A stretch of DNA of 64,000 nt, from positions 1 through 64,000 of the forward strand of contig CAJOLR010000001.1 of NCBI GenBank assembly GCA_905235565.1, written 5' to 3'. A program made the translations under genes and the position numbers. The notes beneath the pieces were generated by a model. That model saw only the letters and a program-made list of their open reading frames with translations, was not told the DNA's origin and did no database searches. Below, one piece after another: positions 1 to 8,865 of the stretch. Source of the DNA: an uncultured Bacteroidaceae bacterium. GTDB taxonomy: Bacteria > Bacteroidota > Bacteroidia > Bacteroidales > Bacteroidaceae. How positions within the stretch are numbered: the first letter of the stretch is position 1; each line of letters starts with the position of its first letter.

Positions 1-1
1 C

Positions 2-1153
2 GGTCTGTCACGTCTGTTCGGACTATCGTTCGGCATTGACTACAGCTGGTGCGTGCTGGGTATGGCCATCCTGACAGGTATCTATGTGCTGGTGGGCGGA
101 TATATGGCAACAGCCGTGAATGACTTCATTCAGGGCATGATCATGCTGGTTGGTATCGTTGCTGTAATACTGTCCGTACTTAACGGAAACGGCGGATTCA
201 CCGCAGCAATCGAGAAACTGTCACAGCTTCAGAGTGAGAGCGCCCCTGCACTGAACGGTGCTTTCGTATCGTTCTTCGGCCCGCAGCCAATCTATCTGCT
301 GGGCGTGGTTCTGCTCACATCACTTGGCACATGGGGTCTGCCCCAGATGGTCGGCAAGTTCTACGCCATCCGTGACGAGGCTGCCATACGCAAGGGTACT
401 TTCATATCCACATTCTTTGCCATCATCGTGGCCGGCGGCTGCTATTTCCTGGGCGGATTCGGCCGTCTGTATGCCGATAAGATAGAGTATGGAGCCAAGG
501 GCCCGATATACGACAGCATAGTACCCTCAATGCTTCAGACACTGCCTGACCTTATGATAGGTGTGGTAATAATCCTGGTGCTTTCCGCATCAATGTCAAC
601 CCTTTCATCGCTGGTTCTGACATCGGGCTCAACCCTTACGCTCGATATAATCAAGCCTGCACTTGCCAAAGGCGGCAAGAGCATGAGCGAGAAGTCTCAG
701 CTGCTCTCCATCCGTCTGCTGGTGGTGTTCTTTATTGCCGTATCATCAGTTCTGGCCATCATTCAGGCCAAGAGCTCAGTTACCTTCATAGCTCAGCTTA
801 TGGGTATCAGCTGGGGTGCCCTTGCCGGCGCTTTCCTGGCTCCGTTCATGTACGGACTTTACTGGAAAAAGACCACCAAGGCATCGGTCTGGGCCAGTTT
901 CATCGTGGGTGTGGGCATCATGTGCGGCTGCATGTACGGAACATTTACGGGGACCACATTCATAAGCCCGTTCTTCAGTTCACCAATCAATGCCGGTGTG
1001 CTGTCAATGGTGGCAGGTCTGGTGATAGTTCCCGTTGTCAGCGCATTCACCAAGGTAGACGATAAGGAGAACGTTGACAAGATGTTTGGTTGCTACGAGC
1101 GTCAGGTTACCGTTCACGCATCGACATCACTCATGGATGCCGATGAGAAATAA
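2..1153 (+). CDS. Sodium:solute symporter (SSS family), 5'-truncated by window edge
   Basis: Frame is open from base 2 through the listed ORF; multi-TM protein with SSS-like segments (GTWGLPQMVGKFYAIRDEAAIRKGT, SASMSTLSSLVLTSGSTLTLDI). Confidence 0.85.
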   Translation, partial: GLSRLFGLSFGIDYSWCVLGMAILTGIYVLVGGYMATAVNDFIQGMIMLVGIVAVILSVLNGNGGFTAAIEKLSQLQSESAPALNGAFVSFFGPQPIYLLGVVLLTSLGTWGLPQMVGKFYAIRDEAAIRKGTFISTFFAIIVAGGCYFLGGFGRLYADKIEYGAKGPIYDSIVPSMLQTLPDLMIGVVIILVLSASMSTLSSLVLTSGSTLTLDIIKPALAKGGKSMSEKSQLLSIRLLVVFFIAVSSVLAIIQAKSSVTFIAQLMGISWGALAGAFLAPFMYGLYWKKTTKASVWASFIVGVGIMCGCMYGTFTGTTFISPFFSSPINAGVLSMVAGLVIVPVVSAFTKVDDKENVDKMFGCYERQVTVHASTSLMDADEK

Positions 1154-1194
1154 ATCCTTATATTTGTATCAGTTTAACTAAAACAACTGGTATT

Positions 1195-1974
1195 ATGAAA
1201 AGAATAACTCAACTCAAGAATGAGGCACTGGATGCCCTTCACGGAAATTTTGCAAAGGCTGCTCTGGCAACATTGGGCGTGTTTATAGTAAGCATTGCCT
1301 TCAGTGTGGTTATTCAGCTGATTTCGGGCACCAATATCCTGGATTATTATGAGGCTCTGTTCACCAATGACACTGCCGCTCTTATGGAGGCAATGGGAGG
1401 CAATATCTACGTCACCATACTTCAGATCCTGGGCGGAATACTCTTTACAATGCCTCTGGTTATAGGTGTTTACAATTCTTTCAGGGTACTATTTGAAAGC
1501 AAGGGTTCCGATAACGCCATTTTCAGGAACTTCTTCAAGCTGGCCTTCAGCAAACATTATCTTCATATAGTTCTGGTTTATTTATGCGCTGGAATACTGG
1601 TGGCATTAATACTTATTCCGGCTATCATAATCCTGGTATTGGTAGGATTAGTATTACAGAGTATTATAGTTGCCGTCATTCTGACTGTTGTAGCTCTTGT
1701 ATATTGCATCTGGATTGGCCTTATGTACTCACAGATCAGTTTTATCCTGGTTGACAATCCTGAGCTGGACATTATAGATACGATGCGTCGCAGCCGCACC
1801 CTTATGAAAGGAAACAAATGGAGATTCCTGCTTTTGGACCTGAGTTTCATAGGCTGGATACTTCTGGGAATCCTTACCCTCGGCATAGGTTACCTCTGGC
1901 TGCTGCCGTATATCCACACAACTGTGTCTGCATTCTATTGTGAAATAAGAGACGCTGAAAAAACTGCTGAATAA
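1195..1974 (+). CDS. DUF975-like integral membrane protein
   Basis: 259 aa, several TM helices, N-term KNEALDALHGNFAKAAL and C-term MRRSRTLMKGNKWRFLLLDLSFIGW typical of DUF975. Confidence 0.7.
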   Translation: MKRITQLKNEALDALHGNFAKAALATLGVFIVSIAFSVVIQLISGTNILDYYEALFTNDTAALMEAMGGNIYVTILQILGGILFTMPLVIGVYNSFRVLFESKGSDNAIFRNFFKLAFSKHYLHIVLVYLCAGILVALILIPAIIILVLVGLVLQSIIVAVILTVVALVYCIWIGLMYSQISFILVDNPELDIIDTMRRSRTLMKGNKWRFLLLDLSFIGWILLGILTLGIGYLWLLPYIHTTVSAFYCEIRDAEKTAE

Positions 1975-1983
1975 ACATCATAT

Positions 1984-3588
1984 ATGAAAAAACTCTTACT
2001 TGGCGATGAAGCCATAGCGCAGGGTGCAATCGATGCCGGACTGAGCGGAGTTTACGCTTACCCGGGCACACCCTCAACTGAGATTACCGAATACATACAG
2101 GGTTACTGCAAGAAGAACCCTGCAGAGAAAATACACTCTCGCTGGTGTACCAATGAGAAAACTGCCATGGAGGCCGCTCTGGGTATGTCATTTGCCGGCA
2201 AGCGTGCGCTTGTGTGCATGAAGCACGTAGGCATGAACGTCGCCGCCGACCCGTTCGTTAACTCATCCATCACCGGAGTGAACGGCGGTCTGATAGTCCT
2301 TGTGGCCGATGACCCCTCGATGCACTCGTCACAGGATGAGCAGGATACCCGTTTCTATGGCAAATTCGCCCTGATACCGGTCCTGGAACCCTCTTCGCAG
2401 CAGGAGGCATACGATATGATGTCATACGCATACGACCTGTCGGAGTCACTCAAACTGCCGGTCCTGATGCGTACCGTTACACGTCTTGCCCACTCCCGTG
2501 CTGTTGTGGCCATGAAACCTAAGCGCGAACAGAATGCCCTGAATCCAATATCGGGTAACCGTGACTGGGTGTTGCTGCCCGTAAACGCCAAGCGCCGCTA
2601 CGCCTCGCTTCTGGAGCGTCAGCCGGAGATAATGCGTCTGTCGGTAGAATCACCGTTCAACAGTTTCAAGGCCCAGGCCAAGCGCTTTAAGATGGGCGCC
2701 ATTGCTTGCGGTAACGCATTCAACTACCTGTCGGAGTGCTACCCGAAAGGCATACCGTTCCCCGTACTCAAGATTTCACAGTACCCCATACCTGCCGAGA
2801 CCGTACGTACTCTTGCCGAGCAGAGTGACTCAGTAATGGTTATTGAGGACGGCCAGCCCTTTGTTGAGGAACAGGTGGCAGGCATACTGCCCTCTGACTG
2901 CAGGATTATCGGCCGTTTGACCGGAGAATTGCCCCGTCAGGGAGAACTCAATCCCGATATCGTAAAGGCCGCCTTAGGTCTGGCTCCGCTGCCGCATCCG
3001 GATGTTGCCAAAAACGTTGTGGCACGTCCGCCAGCCCTCTGTCAGGGTTGCGGTCACCGCTCAGTATATGAGGCCATCAACATTGTGCTCAAGGATTACA
3101 ATACAGCCAAGGTGTTCGGTGACATAGGCTGCTACACCTTAGGCGCCCTGCCTCCTTTCCAGGCTCTTGACAGTACCGTTGATATGGGTGCCAGCATCAC
3201 CATGGCCAAGGGTGCCGCCGATGCAGGCGTGTTCCCCGCTGTGGCCATCATAGGTGACAGCACATTCACCCACTCCGGCATGACCGGTCTGCTGGATGCA
3301 GTAAATGAGAACTCTCCCATAACAATCATCATATCCGATAACCTGACCACCGGTATGACCGGCGGACAGGACAGCGCCGGCACCAACAAGTTCGAGGCCA
3401 TATGCCGCGGCATAGGCGTAGACCCGGATCACCTCAAGGTGGTTGTCCCGCTGCCCCAGAACATGGAGGAGATTACACGCACCCTGCGTGAGGAGATTGA
3501 GTATCAGGGCTTGTCGGTTATCATACCGCGCCGTGAATGTATCCAGACACTTGCCCGTAAGGCAAAGGCAAAAGCAGCACAGAAATGA
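1984..3588 (+). CDS. iorA: Indolepyruvate ferredoxin oxidoreductase, alpha subunit
   Basis: GDEAIAQGAIDAG...YPGTPSTEI N-term and TPP-binding domain (ALCQGCGHRSVYEA, GDSTFTHSGMTGLLDAV). Confidence 0.92.
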   Translation: MKKLLLGDEAIAQGAIDAGLSGVYAYPGTPSTEITEYIQGYCKKNPAEKIHSRWCTNEKTAMEAALGMSFAGKRALVCMKHVGMNVAADPFVNSSITGVNGGLIVLVADDPSMHSSQDEQDTRFYGKFALIPVLEPSSQQEAYDMMSYAYDLSESLKLPVLMRTVTRLAHSRAVVAMKPKREQNALNPISGNRDWVLLPVNAKRRYASLLERQPEIMRLSVESPFNSFKAQAKRFKMGAIACGNAFNYLSECYPKGIPFPVLKISQYPIPAETVRTLAEQSDSVMVIEDGQPFVEEQVAGILPSDCRIIGRLTGELPRQGELNPDIVKAALGLAPLPHPDVAKNVVARPPALCQGCGHRSVYEAINIVLKDYNTAKVFGDIGCYTLGALPPFQALDSTVDMGASITMAKGAADAGVFPAVAIIGDSTFTHSGMTGLLDAVNENSPITIIISDNLTTGMTGGQDSAGTNKFEAICRGIGVDPDHLKVVVPLPQNMEEITRTLREEIEYQGLSVIIPRRECIQTLARKAKAKAAQK

Positions 3589-4157
3589 AGACAGATATAA
3601 TTCTTGCAGGCGTAGGAGGACAAGGTATCCTCTCTATCGCAACAGTAATAGGTCAGGCCGCCCTTGAGGAGGACCTCTATATCAAGCAGGCCGAGGTTCA
3701 CGGAATGAGCCAGCGCGGCGGTGACGTGCAGTCCAACCTGCGCATATCGGACCAGCCCATTGCAAGTGACCTCATATCGCTTGGTCAGGCCGATATCATA
3801 ATAGCCATGGAGCCAATGGAGGCCCTGCGTTACAAGCACTACCTGAGCAAGGACGGATGGGTGATAACATCGTCCAACCCCTTTGTGAACATAGGCAACT
3901 ATCCCGACAAGGATGCCATCATAGCCGAGCTCAAGGAGCTGGGTAACGTAATCCTGATTGATACCGATGAGCTGGGTAAGGAGCACAAGATGCCAAAGGC
4001 AGTCAACATGATCCTTTTAGGGGCCGCATCAAAGGCACTCAAGAGCATCAGCTTTGACAAGCTCTGCCAGAGCGTACGCACCATATTCGGCGCCAAGGGC
4101 GATGCCATAGTAGATATGAACATTAAGGCCCTCGAGATAGGCCGTGACTGCAAATAA
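3585..4157 (+). CDS. iorB: Indolepyruvate ferredoxin oxidoreductase, beta subunit
   Basis: ATGA overlap with iorA; ILAGVGGQGILSIATVIGQAAL...AEVHGMSQRGG gamma-type 2-oxoacid oxidoreductase motif. Confidence 0.92.
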   Translation: MKTDIILAGVGGQGILSIATVIGQAALEEDLYIKQAEVHGMSQRGGDVQSNLRISDQPIASDLISLGQADIIIAMEPMEALRYKHYLSKDGWVITSSNPFVNIGNYPDKDAIIAELKELGNVILIDTDELGKEHKMPKAVNMILLGAASKALKSISFDKLCQSVRTIFGAKGDAIVDMNIKALEIGRDCK

Positions 4158-4175
4158 AAACGATTGAATCCACCG

Positions 4176-5501
4176 ATGAATACGATTATTCCCAAAAACG
4201 TTATTGATGATTTCCTCAAGAGTATAGAGGTAACCGATATGAACAAGGCCTCCATCCGTCAGGTGCTGGCCTGCGCCATGAACGCCGAGAAGGTGACCGG
4301 CAAGGAGTTCATACATTTTGAGATGGGTGTACCCGGAATTCCGGCTGCAGCCGTAGGTATCCAGGCACAGAAAGAGGCCCTGGACCGCGGAGTCGCCTCC
4401 AAGTACCCCAACATTGAGGGAATAACCGAACTTAAGGAGCAGGCTGCCCGTTTTGTAAAGGCTTTCATCAACACCGATATCCAGCCCTCTCACTGCACTC
4501 CCACTTGCGGAGCCATGCAGGGCACATTCGCAGCCTTCCTGCTCTGCTCGCAGGTTGACCCGGGGAAGGATACCATCCTCTTTATTGACCCGGGATTCCC
4601 TGTCCAGAAGATGCAGTGCCAGGTTATGGGTGTCAAGTTCGCCCAGTTTGACGTGGCCGGTTTCCGTGCCGGGAAACTGGGACCCAAGCTGGAGAGTTAT
4701 TTAGAGAAAGGCAACATCTGCAGTATTGTCTATTCCAACCCCAACAACCCCAGCTGGATGTGCCTTACCGAAGAGGAGATAAAAACCATCGGTGAATTGG
4801 CCACAAAATATGATACCATCATCTTAGAGGACCTGGCCTACATGACTATGGATTTCCGCCGTGACGGTCTGGGCGTTCCTTTCCAGCCGCCTTATCAGGT
4901 AAGTGTATCACACTACACCGATAACTACATCATGATGATAAGCGGCAGCAAGATATTCAGTTACGCCGGCGAGCGTATCGCCGTGGCCTGCATATCGGAC
5001 AAACTTGCCGAGCGTCATTTTGAGACTCTGCAGAAACGCTACAACATATCCCGCTTTGGCGCAGTATATGCATACGATATGCTTTACGCCATGTCATCGG
5101 GTGTAACACACTCGGTACAGTGTGCTATGGCTGCCATGCTCAAGGCCGCATGTGACGGTACTTACAGGTTCCGCGAGGATATCCGTGAGTATGCACGCCG
5201 GTCGGAGAAAATCAAGGAGGCTATGCTGCGTAACGGATTCCATATCACTTACGATAAGGACCTGGAGGAGCCGGTAAGTGACGGTTTCTACTTTACGTTC
5301 GGATATAATCTCCCAGACGGCACACCCATGGAGGGCGGACAGCTTATGCATGAGTTGCTCTACTACGGAATAAGCGGAATTGTCCTGTCATCGACCGGAA
5401 GCGACCGCCAGGGCATGCGCGGCTGCTCATCAAACTTCCGCGACGACCAGTTCCCCGCTCTTGAGGAGCGCCTCCGCCTCTTTAACCAGGATCACAAATA
5501 A
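4176..5501 (+). CDS. PLP-dependent aminotransferase class I/II
   Basis: SNPNNPSWMCLTEEE, LEDLAYMTMDFR and SGSKIFSYAGERIA (PLP lysine) motifs; ATG at 4176 preferred over TTG at 4164. Confidence 0.88.
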   Translation: MNTIIPKNVIDDFLKSIEVTDMNKASIRQVLACAMNAEKVTGKEFIHFEMGVPGIPAAAVGIQAQKEALDRGVASKYPNIEGITELKEQAARFVKAFINTDIQPSHCTPTCGAMQGTFAAFLLCSQVDPGKDTILFIDPGFPVQKMQCQVMGVKFAQFDVAGFRAGKLGPKLESYLEKGNICSIVYSNPNNPSWMCLTEEEIKTIGELATKYDTIILEDLAYMTMDFRRDGLGVPFQPPYQVSVSHYTDNYIMMISGSKIFSYAGERIAVACISDKLAERHFETLQKRYNISRFGAVYAYDMLYAMSSGVTHSVQCAMAAMLKAACDGTYRFREDIREYARRSEKIKEAMLRNGFHITYDKDLEEPVSDGFYFTFGYNLPDGTPMEGGQLMHELLYYGISGIVLSSTGSDRQGMRGCSSNFRDDQFPALEERLRLFNQDHK

Positions 5502-5569
5502 AAACGACTTGGCATAAAGACGTATTTTGAGTATCTTGCCGTTCTAAAATCGGATAAGCTGAAATTTGA

Positions 5570-6124
5570 ATGAGAACTGAGCAGGAACTGGCACGCTTGT
5601 GTACTGCAGGCGATAGGGAGGCGCAAGGCGAACTCTACGCTCAGTATGCGTCGCGACTGTATGCTCTCTGCTACCGATACGTGGCTGACCGCGATGAGGC
5701 CCAGGACCTTATGCATGACGCCATGATAAAGGCTATGGACAGTTTCCGGTCTTTCAGTTATTCCGGTGACGGGTCACTCTACGCATGGCTGCGCCGCCTT
5801 ACGGTCAACGTTGTGATTGACCGTCTGCGCCAGATGAGCAAGTTGCGTCTTGTCCCGCTGGATCAGACGATGGAAACGGAAAATCCGGATACCAATGAAG
5901 ATGCCGCCGATGATATTCCTGCACAGGTATTGATGGATATGGTGGCTGCCCTGCCATCGGTCAGACGTACGGTATTCAACATGTACTGCATAGACGGATT
6001 CAACCATAGGGATATAGCCGCAGCCATAGGCATCACGGAGAAAGGTTCGGCATCCATTCTGGCCAAGGCCCGCGCCCAACTTAAGAGCCAGGTTAATGAT
6101 TATCTTAAAAGGACAGGAAAATGA
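5570..6124 (+). CDS. ECF-type RNA polymerase sigma factor
   Basis: Region 2 (YADRDEAQDLMHDAMIKAM...YAWLRRLTVNVVIDRLRQ) and region 4 (LPSVRRTVFNMYCIDGFNHRDIAAAIGITEKGSASILAKAR). Confidence 0.88.
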   Translation: MRTEQELARLCTAGDREAQGELYAQYASRLYALCYRYVADRDEAQDLMHDAMIKAMDSFRSFSYSGDGSLYAWLRRLTVNVVIDRLRQMSKLRLVPLDQTMETENPDTNEDAADDIPAQVLMDMVAALPSVRRTVFNMYCIDGFNHRDIAAAIGITEKGSASILAKARAQLKSQVNDYLKRTGK

Positions 6125-6933
6125 AAGATTTTGACGATATATTCAAGCAGCGCCTGGAAGGCTATGAGATGAAACTGCCTGACACAGACCGTGATGCTTT
6201 CCTCAACAGGCAGGCAACACGGGAGCGTTTTGCACGCAGACGCCGCACATATCTGAGTATTGCAGTTGGACTACCTGCCGTAGCCGCAATCATAATGGCA
6301 TTGGTGTTCACCATCAGCCTGCTCTCCAAACAGGATGATGTTCCGGTAGACAACACCCAAACACCTGCCGTTCAGGAACAAGTAATCCCGGCCCAAGGCA
6401 ATAAAGGCATAGCCGAGGACGATGCGGATATCCTTGTCTGTACAGATGGTGCTGTTGAATGGGTAACTTTAGATGGTGACGATGACTGGGATAAGCCTAT
6501 TGAATCTGCCCAGAAGAGTCAAGCACCCGGTGAGGAGGATGTTTTTATGGTGGTTGAAGAATCACCGGAGTTCCCGGGTGGCATTAATGCCCTAATGGGA
6601 TACCTTAGAGACAATATGGTTGTCCCGGACTCCTGCTGGGAGAATAATATTCAGGGACGTGTCCTGGTTACATTCATCGTTGAAAAGGACGGTTCCATCA
6701 CAAAACCGGTGGTTGTAAAGAGTGTACACCCCATTCTTGATGCAGAGGCATTACGCCTGGTATCGGCAATGCCCAAATGGAAACCCGGCAGGCAGAATGG
6801 TGAAGTCCAACGGGTAAAATATACAATTCCTGTCAACTTCAGAAAAGATTACTACAAAAACCTGGCTATCCCAGCTACTGACGCGGTAATTGAGGAGGAT
6901 ATTATGGCCAGCACCAAAGATAAAACCTTCTGA
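6121..6933 (+). CDS. Membrane protein with short cytoplasmic N-term, one TM and TonB C-terminal domain
   Basis: 4-bp overlap with sigma factor; N-term FKQRLEGYEMKLPDTDRDAF, single TM, C-term FPGGINALMGYLRDNMVVP...QGRVLVTFIVEKDGSITKPVVVKSVHPILDAEALRLVSAMPKWKPG typical TonB_C. Confidence 0.85.
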   Translation: MKDFDDIFKQRLEGYEMKLPDTDRDAFLNRQATRERFARRRRTYLSIAVGLPAVAAIIMALVFTISLLSKQDDVPVDNTQTPAVQEQVIPAQGNKGIAEDDADILVCTDGAVEWVTLDGDDDWDKPIESAQKSQAPGEEDVFMVVEESPEFPGGINALMGYLRDNMVVPDSCWENNIQGRVLVTFIVEKDGSITKPVVVKSVHPILDAEALRLVSAMPKWKPGRQNGEVQRVKYTIPVNFRKDYYKNLAIPATDAVIEEDIMASTKDKTF

Positions 6934-8205
6934 TTAGTCGCGACGGAAGAGGTCACGGGTATAGACCTTGTCCTGGACATCATCCAGGCAGGAGTCGTAG
7001 CGGTTGGCTATGATAGAGTTACAGCGGCGCTTGAACTCGTCCAGACTGTTGACCACCTCACTCCCGAAGAATGTATCGCCGTCCTTGAGCGCGGGCTCAT
7101 AGATGATTACCTTGGCTCCCTTGGCCTTGACACGCTTCATTACACCCTGTATGGAGCTCTGGCGGAAATTGTCGGAGTTGAATTTCATGGTAAGACGGTA
7201 GACACCCACAGTTATCACCTTCTCGGATGCCTCGTTCCATACACTGTTGGCGGTATAGTAACCGGCCTTTTCCAGCACGCGGTCAGCAATGAAGTCCTTA
7301 CGGGTGCGGTTGCTGTCTACAATTGCCTGGATAAGGTTCTCAGGCACATCGTTGTAGTTAGCCAGCAGCTGCTTGGTATCCTTAGGCAGGCAGTAGCCGC
7401 CGTAACCGAACGACGGGTTGTTATAGTGGTTGCCTATGCGCGGATCCAGGCCCACGCCGTCTATAATGGCACGGGTGTCAAGACCCTTCATCTCGGCGTA
7501 TGTGTCAAGTTCATTGAAGAAACTGACGCGCAGGGCCAGATAGGTGTTGGCGAACAGTTTCACGGCCTCGGCCTCGGTGGTTCCCATATATAGGGTATCT
7601 ATGTTCTCCTTTATGGCTCCCTCCTGCAGCAGACGGGCAAAAGTGTGTGCAGCCTCCTCCAGACGTTTTACATTTTTATCGAATCCAACGATGATTCTGG
7701 ACGGATAGAGGTTGTCATAGAGGGCCTTGCTCTCACGCAGGAACTCGGGGGCGAATATGATATTGGGCACAACAACCTTCATGGTGCCGTCCTGAAGACG
7801 CTCGCGATATGAGAATCTATCGCGTACACTCTCGGTATAACCTACTGGAATGGTTGACTTGATTACCATTATCGCATCCGGATTGACCTTGAGCACCAGG
7901 TCTATCACCTCCTCCACATGGCTGGTGTCAAAGAAGTTCTTCTTGCTGTCATAGTTGGTGGGAGCGGCAATGACCACAAAGTCCGCATCGGAATATGCCT
8001 TTTCACCGTCCAATGTGGCGGTCAGGTCAAGATCCTTCTCTGCCAGATACTTTTCAATGAATTCATCCTGGATAGGCGATTTATGATTGTTTATCAGGTC
8101 AACCTTCTCCTTTATGACGTCTACGGCTGTCACATGATTTTTCTGAGCAAGCAATGTGGCCAAAGACAGGCCTACATAACCGGTTCCCGCTACTGCAATG
8201 TTCAT
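6934..8205 (-). CDS. ugd: Nucleotide sugar (UDP-glucose type) 6-dehydrogenase
   Basis: N-term Rossmann [21 protein letters not shown]; catalytic [16 protein letters not shown]. Confidence 0.9.
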   Translation of the reverse strand: MNIAVAGTGYVGLSLATLLAQKNHVTAVDVIKEKVDLINNHKSPIQDEFIEKYLAEKDLDLTATLDGEKAYSDADFVVIAAPTNYDSKKNFFDTSHVEEVIDLVLKVNPDAIMVIKSTIPVGYTESVRDRFSYRERLQDGTMKVVVPNIIFAPEFLRESKALYDNLYPSRIIVGFDKNVKRLEEAAHTFARLLQEGAIKENIDTLYMGTTEAEAVKLFANTYLALRVSFFNELDTYAEMKGLDTRAIIDGVGLDPRIGNHYNNPSFGYGGYCLPKDTKQLLANYNDVPENLIQAIVDSNRTRKDFIADRVLEKAGYYTANSVWNEASEKVITVGVYRLTMKFNSDNFRQSSIQGVMKRVKAKGAKVIIYEPALKDGDTFFGSEVVNSLDEFKRRCNSIIANRYDSCLDDVQDKVYTRDLFRRD

Positions 8206-8208
8206 AAT

Positions 8209-8769
8209 CTATCGCTTTTTATCTTCAATTGTTTCTATATAATCAAGAGGCAACTCTATCCTGGCGGAACCAAGTACCCCTAATCCGACTGCAATGCATT
8301 TCTTGTTGAATACTTCCACAAGTTCACATTCATAGTCCATCAACGGACCGCATTTGACACGTACATGATCTCCGGGTGAGAACTTAACTTTGTCAATTGT
8401 TATCGGCCTGTCTTCATACTCAACCATAAGCCTGAACAAATCAAGTTCCTTTTCACGTATCACAGCCGCAAGCCCGGTCTCATGATCTGCCATAAAGTTG
8501 GTTATACTGGGTATACCCTGAAGTATCCCAACTCTCTGGGAGTTCATGCAACGGATGAATATATATCTGGGCAGGAGCAGCATCCTGATTTTTTTGGTCC
8601 GGTCGCTCCATTGACGGCTAACTGTCTGCTCCGGAAGATAATACTCTACTCCCATATTGCCGAGCATACCTGCTGCCTTATGTTCATGACAGTACTTTAC
8701 CCTGCCGATAAACCATTGCGGCATTGTGTAATAATCCGGAATCTCAGTTCCTATGGGAAACAGCGGCAT
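8209..8769 (-). CDS. UpxY-family NusG-like transcription antiterminator
   Basis: N-term QWFIGRVKYCHEHKAAGMLGNMGVEYYLPEQTVSRQWSDRTKKI...PRYIFIR; C-term KOW-like PGDHVRVKCGPLMDYECELVEV. Confidence 0.85.
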   Translation of the reverse strand: MPLFPIGTEIPDYYTMPQWFIGRVKYCHEHKAAGMLGNMGVEYYLPEQTVSRQWSDRTKKIRMLLLPRYIFIRCMNSQRVGILQGIPSITNFMADHETGLAAVIREKELDLFRLMVEYEDRPITIDKVKFSPGDHVRVKCGPLMDYECELVEVFNKKCIAVGLGVLGSARIELPLDYIETIEDKKR

Positions 8770-8793
8770 AGCTTAAGGTTTAATGCTTTAACG

Positions 8794-8801
8794 CAAAGAT
8801 A
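8794..8801 (-). promoter_or_regulatory. -7 box TATCTTTG upstream of the UpxY-like gene
   Basis: TAnnTTTG on minus strand; no convincing -33. Confidence 0.5.
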
Positions 8802-8824
8802 CGTGATTTATAACAAAATAAGGT

Positions 8825-8832
8825 TACCTTTG
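8825..8832 (+). promoter_or_regulatory. -7 box TACCTTTG upstream of the cyclophilin gene
   Basis: TAnnTTTG, about 33 bp before ATG. Confidence 0.5.
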
Positions 8833-8865
8833 CAGTAAAGAATCAAACAAAAAGAATTCTATCAA

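Noticed and set aside
3504-3986. 160-aa minus-strand ORF
   Set aside because: Antisense to iorA/iorB; shadow ORF.
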